The position numbers were made by a program, and so were the translations under genes. A stretch of 8,228 bases of DNA from CAZTLI01 sp964614375 (GTDB taxonomy: Bacteria; Chloroflexota; Anaerolineae; Aggregatilineales; Phototrophicaceae), in the NCBI GenBank assembly GCA_964614375.1, contig CAZTLI010000237.1:1-8228 (forward strand). The letters are read 5' to 3'. How positions within the stretch are numbered: the stretch's first letter is position 1; each line of letters begins with the position of its first letter. Positions 1 to 5,626 of the stretch are shown one piece after another. Under the pieces are notes generated by a model, which saw only the letters and a list, made by a program, of their open reading frames with translations, did no database searches and had not been told where the DNA came from.

Positions 1-201
1 GACGCAGACCGCATTAGGATGCAAAATACCAGAGGGCACGAGGTGCAGTTTGAATACTTCGTCCCCAACCGATACGGTATGACCCGCATTATCGCCACCG
101 GCATAACGCGCCACAACATCAGCACTTGCCGCTAACCAATCGGCGACACGACCTTTGCCTTCATCACCCCACTGGGCGCCAATGAGAATGGTAACGGGCA
201 T
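1..201 (-). CDS. purA: adenylosuccinate synthetase, N-terminal part (gene runs off the left edge)
   Basis: PurA joins IMP and aspartate using GTP to make adenylosuccinate, the first committed step from IMP to AMP in the cytoplasm. Only the first 67 residues are present. They carry the phosphate-binding loop GAQWGDEGKG at residues 8-17, with the catalytic Asp at 13, and the motif GGDNAGHT ending near residue 42, with the catalytic His at 41. Both fall at the same positions as in the E. coli enzyme, so the N-terminus is correctly placed. The ATG at 201 is preceded by AAGGGG about six bases upstream, a good ribosome-binding site. The gene follows the S51-like gene on the same strand after 118 bases, and that gap holds a candidate promoter, so it is probably transcribed on its own. 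The family is about 430 residues long, so most of the gene lies outside. Identification is secure. Confidence 0.97.
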   Translation of the reverse strand, partial: MPVTILIGAQWGDEGKGRVADWLAASADVVARYAGGDNAGHTVSVGDEVFKLHLVPSGILHPNAVCV

Positions 202-233
202 ATATTCCCCTTAAGTTGCCTATCTCAGTGCTC

Positions 234-262
234 ATTGTAAATCAGAATTACAAAAATGTCTG
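234..262 (-). promoter_or_regulatory. candidate sigma-70 type promoter for purA
   Basis: On the minus strand a -35-like CAGACA (257-262) is followed after exactly 17 bases by a -10-like TACAAT (234-239). They match the consensus at 4 of 6 and 5 of 6 positions. Transcription would begin near 227 and give a leader of about 26 bases that includes the AAGGGG ribosome-binding site of purA. A short inverted repeat, GCATA (265-269) and TATGC (275-279), lies just upstream and could be an operator or nothing. Assigned by eye from consensus only. Confidence 0.45.
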
Positions 263-319
263 TTGCATATCTGGTATGCCCTGCGATTTGTATATTTTTC
301 AGATTAACGGGTCGATGGC

Positions 320-976
320 TCAAGAATCATCGGATTTAAAGGCGCTGCCAAGCGCTACTGTAATTTCTTTATCACCCCAAACGTCAAGCCGCTGTTCTGG
401 CCCCAATGCCAGCGCAGAACCGCTGCCTATCCCGACTGCAATAGCGGTTGGATTGGCCTTAAGCAGCATCCGGGCAATTTCGGAATCGGCGATGCTGGTA
501 ATGCCCGGCAGTATCAGCCCTTCGGTCAACCACGAGAGGCCGCTGATGGGTTCGCCAGTATCCACAATCACCCACGTTCCAAATATGTGCGTGGACAATC
601 CCTCAACGAGCACTATTGCGCCCCGTTCATAGGCAGCCGCTAGTCCGCGTTCCGCCGCCCCACGCAAAGCAGACAACAAAGTAACGAGGTCGGTTGAGTC
701 TTGAATGACAAGGATACTGGCCTCTTGCAGCTGCTTAACGATAGTCTCATCATCTTCGCGCAAAATGTCCACCAGAAACCCGGCAGGCGCGCCCAGGTCT
801 TCCATATCATCCAGCACGCTATCATCTTCGGGATTCAGCGAAATATATGCTACGCCACCTTCGGCGCTGGCACGGCCTAATACCTGAGCGCGAATCTCAC
901 TGGCATTGGTTGTGCCACCAGCTAGCACCAGCCAACCGCTGCCTTCTTTCCAGCGGAATACATTCCCCGCAGCCAT
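320..976 (-). CDS. degenerate S51 peptidase / cyanophycinase-like protein (possible pseudoenzyme)
   Basis: This 218-residue protein resembles the class I glutamine-amidotransferase-like fold of the S51 peptidases (cyanophycinase, dipeptidase E). Visible points of resemblance are the N-terminal LVLAGGTTNASEI (about 16-28), the LVIQDSTDL strand-turn (about 89-97) where the family has a GG-N/D-Q/T motif, GAIVLVEGLSTHIFG (about 119-133) in the place of the nucleophile elbow, and LILPGITSIADSEIARML followed by AVGIGSGSALAL near the C-terminus. The elbow GxSxG reads GLSTH, so the Ser (128) may be kept but the following Gly is lost. The His expected after the GLGLLPG-like stretch is not seen, and the usual GIDExTA reads GIGSGSA, without its acid. 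Catalysis of the S51 type is therefore doubtful. The ATG at 976 shares one base with the TGA of the upstream gene (TGATG) and has GGAGGG four bases before it; a TTG at 979 is in frame but too close to that site. The family assignment is from remembered motifs and is moderate. Confidence 0.65.
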   Translation of the reverse strand: MAAGNVFRWKEGSGWLVLAGGTTNASEIRAQVLGRASAEGGVAYISLNPEDDSVLDDMEDLGAPAGFLVDILREDDETIVKQLQEASILVIQDSTDLVTLLSALRGAAERGLAAAYERGAIVLVEGLSTHIFGTWVIVDTGEPISGLSWLTEGLILPGITSIADSEIARMLLKANPTAIAVGIGSGSALALGPEQRLDVWGDKEITVALGSAFKSDDS

Positions 977-2163
977 CAACCCTCCGGCAGAACATAGGCT
1001 GCAACTGCCGCCGTCATCAACGCCACAGCCAGCGGCAGCGCCTCCTCGTCAAAGTCAAAGCGGGGATGATGATGCCCATAATTCAGGCCCCGTTCAGCAT
1101 TGGCAGACCCGACAAAAAAGAACATCCCCGGAATATCATTCATCAGCAAACTCATATCCTCAGCCGCCATCGTGCGTTCATCCAGAATGAGATTACTATC
1201 CCCGACCAGTTGCCGAAATACACCCCGCACAGTGTCGGCAACCTCGGGATGATTGGTTACGGCCTCTGTAAAATGGTCGATTTCGACTGTCGCGGTACAG
1301 CCCATCGCTCGGCACAGATTTTCGGTGATAGCTTCAATGCGTTGACTGACCATATCGCGCACATCGGGTTTGAAGGTTCGCAGCGTGCCAGTCAGTTCGG
1401 CTTGACCCGGAATGACATTGAAGGCGCTGCCAGCATGAATCGTCGTCACGGAAAGTACAGCACTTTCTAACGGCGGGACATTGCGACTGACAACTGTCTG
1501 CAATGCTGTGATAAGCTGCGCCGCACATACAATGGGGTCGTTGGATTGGTCAGGCAGCGCGCCGTGCCCGCCTTTGCCCACAATCCTGATTTTGAAAATG
1601 GATGGACTGGCCATCACCGGGCCATCCGCCACACCCAATTTTCCTAATGGCAGCTCATTCCACAGATGCAATCCCAAACTCACATCGGGGCGCGGATTTT
1701 CGAGCACACCATCTGCAATCATGGCAGCGGCCCCCGCGCCTTCTTCTTCGGCTGGTTGAAACACAAATTTCACCCGTCCCACGATATTGTCTCGATAGGT
1801 CGATAGCAATTTAGCAACCCCCAGCGCGACAGCGGTGTGCCCATCGTGACCACAGGCGTGCATCTTGCCGGGAAGAGTCGATACATAGTTCGTCTGATTC
1901 TCTTCAAGGATGGGCAGCGCATCCATATCGGCACGCACCAGCACCGTCGGGCCATCATCTGCCCCTTCCAGAAGGCCCACAACGCCGGTTTTCGCGACTC
2001 CGGTCTGCACTTCAAGGCCAAGCCGTGTCAATTCCTCCGCAACAATCCGCGATGTCCGCACCTCTTCAAATGCCAATTCGGGATGACGATGCAAATCACG
2101 GCGACGGGCAATCAGTTCTTCTCGCAGCGATGCAGCCGCAGTCATGAAATCAATAGTCGGCAT
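976..2163 (-). CDS. M20D-family metal-dependent amidohydrolase (hippurate / N-acyl-amino-acid / IAA-conjugate hydrolase type)
   Basis: M20D enzymes are cytoplasmic two-metal hydrolases that cut N-acyl or N-acetyl amino acids; members include hippurate hydrolase, plant auxin-conjugate hydrolases and N-acetyl-diaminopimelate deacetylase. The 395-residue length is normal and the motifs are complete: RRDLHRHPELAFEE (21-34), VRADMDALPI (76-85), MHACGHDGHT (101-110) with metal-binding Cys104 and His106, QPAEEEGAG (136-144) with the metal and catalytic glutamates, GLHLW (164-168) with His166, the dimerisation-domain GKGGHGALP (196-204) with His200, and the late HHHPRF (364-369), whose His completes the second metal site. 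The ATG at 2163 has AAGGAG six bases upstream, and that site overlaps the TAA of the PIG-L gene 10 bases away. Its own last codons carry the ribosome-binding site of the S51-like gene. The family is certain; the substrate cannot be read from the sequence. A deacylase next to a PIG-L deacetylase suggests processing of an acylated small molecule. Confidence 0.95.
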   Translation of the reverse strand: MPTIDFMTAAASLREELIARRRDLHRHPELAFEEVRTSRIVAEELTRLGLEVQTGVAKTGVVGLLEGADDGPTVLVRADMDALPILEENQTNYVSTLPGKMHACGHDGHTAVALGVAKLLSTYRDNIVGRVKFVFQPAEEEGAGAAAMIADGVLENPRPDVSLGLHLWNELPLGKLGVADGPVMASPSIFKIRIVGKGGHGALPDQSNDPIVCAAQLITALQTVVSRNVPPLESAVLSVTTIHAGSAFNVIPGQAELTGTLRTFKPDVRDMVSQRIEAITENLCRAMGCTATVEIDHFTEAVTNHPEVADTVRGVFRQLVGDSNLILDERTMAAEDMSLLMNDIPGMFFFVGSANAERGLNYGHHHPRFDFDEEALPLAVALMTAAVAAYVLPEG

Positions 2164-2173
2164 CGCCCGCTCC

Positions 2174-2890
2174 TTAACTCAACGTAATCACACGGAAATA
2201 TTCAACATATCGAGGTTGGTCGGGCGGCGCTTCTGGATCAAGACTTCGTTCTCGGATGCGTTCCGCCATCGCCTCCATATCTTTAATCTGACTCTTATGG
2301 GCATGGAGGGATTGGATTTTGGTCTCGATAAAATCAGTCACATCAACTTTATGCGTATATTGCGCTGGCCCTGCGATATAGACGGTGAGGGCTTTGTGTG
2401 GCGAGAGACCCTCATCGCGCTCAAGCTCGATAAAGTTGAGACGGTCACGCGCAGCCGGAAACACCGCTTCTAATGTTGCCGCGCCGATTGCACGGTGGTC
2501 AGGATGATTAATGCTGGTCGTACCACGCCAGAACAATGTGGGGTCACAGGTCACCACGACATCTGGTTGGCGCAGACGAATCTGGCGGGTGATGTCCCGG
2601 CGTAACTGAAGCGTGGGATACAACTCGCCATCGGGATAACGCAAAAACACGACCTCTTTCACACCCAACGCAGAGGCGGCAGTCCGTTCTTCTGCTTCAC
2701 GGATTTCAACCAATTCTTGCGCGGTCATCGCGGGGTCATCGCTGCCCTTGTCACCACTGGTCGCGACCACAAATGTGATATGCGCGCCTGCATTCGCCCA
2801 GCGCGCAATGGTTGCACCGGCAAAAAATTCCGGGTCATCGGGATGGGCGAAAACACCAAGCACACGCTGGGGTTGATTCAATTCAGTCAT
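2174..2890 (-). CDS. PIG-L (LmbE) family zinc-dependent N-deacetylase
   Basis: PIG-L/LmbE proteins remove acetyl groups from N-acetylglucosamine derivatives (MshB of mycothiol and BshB of bacillithiol synthesis, phosphatidylinositol-glycan deacetylase) or from related small molecules. This 238-residue protein has AHPDDPEF at 15-22, giving zinc ligands His16 and Asp19 and catalytic Asp18, and NHPDHRAIG at 128-136, giving the third ligand His132. It also has the usual RYPDGEL stretch (84-90) and QPDVVVTCDP (108-117). The last 50 residues form a basic, helical tail (ETKIQSLHAHKSQ and on) common in the family. An in-frame TAA nine bases before the ATG at 2890 excludes a longer start. No ribosome-binding site is immediately upstream; GGAAGGAG lies 31 bases away, beyond a hairpin. 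It is the first gene of the operon with the M20D and S51-like genes. The substrate is unknown; a thiol-cofactor role would need glycosyltransferase and ligase partners, which are not in the window. Confidence 0.93.
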   Translation of the reverse strand: MTELNQPQRVLGVFAHPDDPEFFAGATIARWANAGAHITFVVATSGDKGSDDPAMTAQELVEIREAEERTAASALGVKEVVFLRYPDGELYPTLQLRRDITRQIRLRQPDVVVTCDPTLFWRGTTSINHPDHRAIGAATLEAVFPAARDRLNFIELERDEGLSPHKALTVYIAGPAQYTHKVDVTDFIETKIQSLHAHKSQIKDMEAMAERIRERSLDPEAPPDQPRYVEYFRVITLS

Positions 2891-2897
2891 AAATCGT

Positions 2898-2929
2898 TAC
2901 CGCAAGACACTGCGGTATGTGCTCCTTCC
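2898..2929 (-). promoter_or_regulatory. hairpin between ribosome-binding site and start codon of the PIG-L gene
   Basis: On the minus strand GGAAGGAG (2929-2922) is followed by CACA, then a perfect seven-base-pair stem TACCGCA (2917-2911) and TGCGGTA (2904-2898) with the six-base loop GTGTCT, then seven bases to the ATG at 2890. Unfolded, the purine-rich site is 31 bases from the ATG, too far to serve it. Folded, the two are separated by about 11 unpaired bases. The loop also holds a GTG that opens a seven-codon frame ending in a TGA that overlaps the ATG (ATGA). The sequence elements are seen directly; the regulatory reading is inference. Confidence 0.45.
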
Positions 2930-2943
2930 GATCTACAATGCGA

Positions 2944-2970
2944 TAGGCGGGTTAGGATTCTACCCGCCTA
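2944..2970. repeat. perfect 9-bp inverted repeat between the PSP1 and PIG-L genes
   Basis: TAGGCGGGT (2944-2952) and ACCCGCCTA (2962-2970) form a perfect GC-rich stem around a nine-base loop. It lies 49 bases after the end of the PSP1 gene and 54 bases before the PIG-L start. No run of T follows it on either strand, so it is not a classical intrinsic terminator. It could be a weak terminator, an RNA-processing or 3'-end-stabilising hairpin, or a protein-binding palindrome. Confidence 0.5.
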
Positions 2971-3019
2971 CGTGTACCCATCAAGCACTCAATGGTCTTA
3001 TTGGACTGCAAATCGACAC

Positions 3020-3946
3020 CTACTGGTCAGCGCGACGTTCTCCCGGCTGCTTCCCACAGTCGCACGGCTCATCACCGTGTTTGTCACAGGGCTGTTGGGA
3101 CTTCCTTTGCAGCGCTTCCAATTCATCCAATGGAATCAGGTCTTCACGCTGGATGATTTTGCGTGTGCCATCTTCATTGACGATTACGGTGACCGCATCC
3201 CGTATGGGATTGACATCAATCACTTTCGCTTCACCAAAGGGTGTTCCGACGCGCTTACCCCGACGCGGCAGTTGCTTACGCGCCTCGACATACTGCTCAT
3301 ATTCATAGACAAGGCAGCAGCGCAAACGCCCACACATCCCCGTGATTTCCGACGGATTAAGCGAAATCCCCTGTGCTTTCGCCATCTTGATTGAAATCGG
3401 ACTGAAGTCGGTCAAGAAGGTGCTGCAACAGCGCAATTCGCCACACGCGCCATAACCGCCCATAAGTTTGGCAACATCGCGCGGGCCAATCTGGCGTAGT
3501 TCAACCTGTGCATCAAAGCGGCGATTGAGTTCAGACCATAAACGTCCGGTGTTGATTTTTTGCTCGGCACTGAACAAGAAGGTGACCATCGAACCATCGT
3601 AATTGTATTGGGCGGCAATAAACTTGGCCTCGTTGTATTCCTGCATATTGCTCACCACATCGAGGCACACATCCAGCGCTTCGGGCTGCCTGGCTTCCCA
3701 CGATTGCCGCAGCACCAGGTCGCGCGGGGTGGCGGGTCGCATGATAGGGCGATAATCGCGCTGGGCTTCATCCGCGCCCGTAAAGCCCATCACCTGCCCC
3801 ATCTGACGCCCCCGCGATGTTTCGACAATCACATAATCGCCTGCTTTTAATTCTGGATAATCACTATAATCAAAGTGATAGAGTTTTCCCACTTTTTGAA
3901 AACGTACACCGGCAACCATGCGGTGGTCGGCTGTTATGTCGGTCAT
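3020..3946 (-). CDS. ricT: PSP1-domain protein, RicT/YaaT type, with an extra Cys/His-rich C-terminal tail
   Basis: RicT (YaaT) of Bacillus subtilis is part of the iron-sulfur RicA-RicF-RicT complex, which acts in the cytoplasm with RNase Y on mRNA maturation and affects sporulation, competence and biofilm formation. This 308-residue protein follows RicT over its full length: VAGVRFQKVGKLYHFD (11-26), YVIVETSRGRQMGQV (38-52), VELRQIGPRDVAKLMGG (148-164), then the hallmark CGELRCCSTFL (168-178) and CGRLRCCLVYE (205-215). These give six cysteines (168, 173, 174, 205, 210, 211) in two CxxxxCC groups. Beyond the usual end, at about residue 275, it adds a tail with Cys287, His290, Cys295 and Cys297. 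The ATG at 3946 has AGGAAA about eight bases upstream. The family identity is strong. Whether RicA and RicF partners exist cannot be seen here, and the adjacent DNA polymerase gene (holB) often found beside this family is absent on both sides. Confidence 0.93.
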   Translation of the reverse strand: MTDITADHRMVAGVRFQKVGKLYHFDYSDYPELKAGDYVIVETSRGRQMGQVMGFTGADEAQRDYRPIMRPATPRDLVLRQSWEARQPEALDVCLDVVSNMQEYNEAKFIAAQYNYDGSMVTFLFSAEQKINTGRLWSELNRRFDAQVELRQIGPRDVAKLMGGYGACGELRCCSTFLTDFSPISIKMAKAQGISLNPSEITGMCGRLRCCLVYEYEQYVEARKQLPRRGKRVGTPFGEAKVIDVNPIRDAVTVIVNEDGTRKIIQREDLIPLDELEALQRKSQQPCDKHGDEPCDCGKQPGERRADQ

Positions 3947-3966
3947 GGTCGTTTCCTGCGATAAAG

Positions 3967-3992
3967 AACAATATTGTTGATACTCATCAACA
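3967..3992. promoter_or_regulatory. overlapping palindromes upstream of the PSP1 gene (candidate operator)
   Basis: AACAATATTGTT (3967-3978) is a perfect 12-base palindrome. TGTTGAT (3975-3981) and ATCAACA (3986-3992) form a second, seven-base-pair inverted repeat with the spacer ACTC, overlapping the first. Both lie 21-46 bases upstream of the PSP1 start, downstream of or overlapping the -10 of its candidate promoter, where a repressor site would be expected. They are AT-rich, so chance is possible for the first; the second is less likely by chance. The binding protein is unknown. Confidence 0.4.
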
Positions 3993-4018
3993 TAATTAGT
4001 TTATGCTGTGACTGACAA
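3989..4018 (-). promoter_or_regulatory. candidate promoter of the PSP1 gene
   Basis: On the minus strand TTGTCA (4018-4013), five of six matches to the -35 consensus, is followed after 18 bases by TATGTT (3994-3989), four of six matches to the -10 consensus. Transcription would start near 3982 and run through the palindromes at 3967-3992 before reaching the ATG at 3946. It may be the source of transcripts continuing into the PIG-L operon. Called by eye. Confidence 0.4.
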
Positions 4019-4070
4019 ACTTGCAATGATTGAAGCGCACAGGATGAAAAACACTTATCAAACAGTCACT

Positions 4071-4198
4071 AGAAGGACGGCAATATGTGACCCACTACCA
4101 TGGTCGTATATCAAGACTGCACCTGTTTTCCGGTGACAGGATTTGTTACATTCATATTGCATTACAGACCAACATGCACGCATCTGCGAGTTTTGTTC
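4071..4198 (+). promoter_or_regulatory. leader of the aspartate kinase gene with a start-stop element
   Basis: AGAAGGACGG (4071-4080) is the strongest plus-strand ribosome-binding site in this gap. Seven bases after its AAGGA core lies ATG (4085-4087), followed immediately by TGA (4088-4090). This start-stop pair is in the same frame as the aspartate kinase. A second ATG at 4100 opens that frame, but the 33 residues it would add before the conserved start are rich in Cys, aromatic and hydrophobic residues and look non-coding. The strong site is therefore 119 bases from the likely true start at 4199. I see no lysine riboswitch or T-box motif and no intrinsic terminator. A GTG at 4087 opens a 97-codon frame overlapping the kinase gene, which looks like a shadow. 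The function of the element is inferred, not shown. Confidence 0.4.
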
Positions 4199-5626
4199 AT
4201 GAGCACACTGACAATGAAGTTCGGCGGGTCTGCCGTCGGCACACTAAATGGGATGTTACAGGTTCTCCATGTCGTCCAGGAAGAATTTCGTCGTCGAGAA
4301 CGATTGCTGCTGGTGGTATCCGCATTAGAAGGCGTGACCGATGCCCTGCTCGAAGCGGCATTTTATGCCCAGCGGAGTGATCGTCGTGGCTATCGTCGTA
4401 TTGTCGCCAACATGCGAACGCGGCACATGGCGCTGACAAACGAACTCCCACTTGGCGCGGTGGAACGCGGTGCGCTTCAGGCCGATCTTGACCGCCTGCT
4501 GTTTGATGTGCTCGACTTATGTCAACAAATCGCGGATAGCACCGCCGATACCCAGAAAATTGATCATCTTGATTCGGTAGTGAGCGTTGGCGAACGACTC
4601 GCGGCGCGGATTATTGCCTCTTTGCTGCGCGAAAATGACATCCGCGGTGTTGCGATTGACGCCACGCATTTGATTGTGACCGATGCCGTATTTGGTCACG
4701 CAACGCCCGACATGGCGCTTACACAACAAAAAATTGCCGAAAACCTCTTGCCGATGCTCGATAGACATATCGTTCCGGTTATCACAGGATTCATCGGCAC
4801 AACAGCCGATGGTCGGATCACGACATTGGGACGTGGCGGTAGCGATTATACGGCGGCAATTGTCGGTATTTGTGCCAATACCGACGAAGTATGGATGTGG
4901 GGCAATGTCGATGGGATGATGACCACTGACCCGCAGCAAATCAAAATTGCGCGAACCATTCCCGAATTAGGATACGATGAAGTCGCAGAACTGGCCTATT
5001 TCGGCGCACACATTTTACACGCCCGCACGATTCCGCCGCTGCGCGAGCGCAATATCCCGATTCGCGTGGCAAATATCCACAAGCCAACGATACCCGGCAC
5101 GCGAATTCACAACATCGTCACACCGGCGATGCCCACGATTAAGGCCGTCACGACCATACAGGGAATAGGGTTATTTGCCAATCGCAGCGGGTCATTGGCG
5201 GAAATCTCGCAATTAGTCGATAACACGTTGATGGATACCATTGGTAATCATGCAGAAGTCATGATTTCGGCGCAATCATCGGCGCAAACCTTTGTGTGTT
5301 TTGTCATCCCGACGAGCGCGGGCAGCGATGCCAGCCAAACCGTCCAGACCGCGCTCATCAACGACTTGCAAAAACATCCCAATATGCCGCCCTGGGACAT
5401 CCATCCGGTGAGCATCATCACAGCAATTAGCGCGGCCTTTGCGACCCATCTTGAGCTGGTGGCGGAGATATTAACCGTGCTATCGGGGATTCCAATACTG
5501 GCGATTGCACAGGGCGCATCACGTTGCAGCGTCTCTATCGTCACCCTGCCAGACGACGCCCATCTCGCGCTGGAGCGTATTCACAGCCTCGTCATTCAGA
5601 CAGCGAATGAAGCTAAAACCGATTGA
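4199..5626 (+). CDS. lysC: aspartate kinase with two C-terminal ACT domains
   Basis: Aspartate kinase phosphorylates aspartate with ATP and opens the pathway to lysine, threonine, methionine and diaminopimelate. From the ATG at 4199 the protein has 475 residues. The amino-acid-kinase domain shows MKFGGSAVGT (6-15, Lys7), LLVVSALEGVTDAL (37-50), VVSVGER (127-133, Glu132), LGRGGSDYTAA (210-220, with the Arg, Ser and Asp of the active site), WGNVDGMMTTDP (234-245) and YFGAHILHARTIPPL (267-281). Two ACT regulatory domains follow at about 315-370 and 405-470, so allosteric feedback by a pathway end product is likely. The helical insertion around 55-115 resembles the E. coli type enzymes. KFGGTS reads KFGGSA, and the usual DVDG reads NVDG. 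The start at 4199 is chosen because the conserved motif begins directly after it; the ATG at 4214 would remove residues 1-5 only. Its ribosome-binding site is poor. It stands alone on the plus strand. Confidence 0.95.
   Translation: MSTLTMKFGGSAVGTLNGMLQVLHVVQEEFRRRERLLLVVSALEGVTDALLEAAFYAQRSDRRGYRRIVANMRTRHMALTNELPLGAVERGALQADLDRLLFDVLDLCQQIADSTADTQKIDHLDSVVSVGERLAARIIASLLRENDIRGVAIDATHLIVTDAVFGHATPDMALTQQKIAENLLPMLDRHIVPVITGFIGTTADGRITTLGRGGSDYTAAIVGICANTDEVWMWGNVDGMMTTDPQQIKIARTIPELGYDEVAELAYFGAHILHARTIPPLRERNIPIRVANIHKPTIPGTRIHNIVTPAMPTIKAVTTIQGIGLFANRSGSLAEISQLVDNTLMDTIGNHAEVMISAQSSAQTFVCFVIPTSAGSDASQTVQTALINDLQKHPNMPPWDIHPVSIITAISAAFATHLELVAEILTVLSGIPILAIAQGASRCSVSIVTLPDDAHLALERIHSLVIQTANEAKTD

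Noticed and set aside
261..280. Terminator after the S51-like gene
   Set aside because: The GCATA/TATGC repeat has only five base pairs and the nearest T-run is about eleven bases away, so it is not convincing.
976..979. TTG start at 979 for the S51-like gene
   Set aside because: The GGAGGG site would be one or two bases from the TTG but is well placed for the ATG at 976, which also gives the common TGATG stop-start overlap.
847..1470. 207-codon open frame on the plus strand inside the M20D gene
   Set aside because: Antisense to a well-conserved enzyme, with His- and Gln-rich shadow composition and no ribosome-binding site logic.
2717..3394. 225-codon open frame on the plus strand across the PIG-L start, the gap and the PSP1 end
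   Set aside because: It lies mostly antisense to two genes with intact motifs and its translation has no recognisable domain.
4100..4198. N-terminal extension of aspartate kinase from the ATG at 4100
   Set aside because: The 33 residues precede the universally N-terminal KFGG motif, are rich in Cys and aromatic residues unlike the rest of the protein, and the ATG has no ribosome-binding site at suitable spacing (the strong one serves 4085).
4000..4198. Lysine riboswitch or T-box leader for aspartate kinase
   Set aside because: The conserved core sequences of either class were looked for and not found, and there is no terminator hairpin with a T-run.
4087..4380. 97-codon GTG frame preceded by the strong ribosome-binding site
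   Set aside because: It runs into the kinase gene in another frame, is dominated by Arg, His and Cys, and shows no family motif. It remains possible as a translated leader but not as a protein-coding gene of its own.
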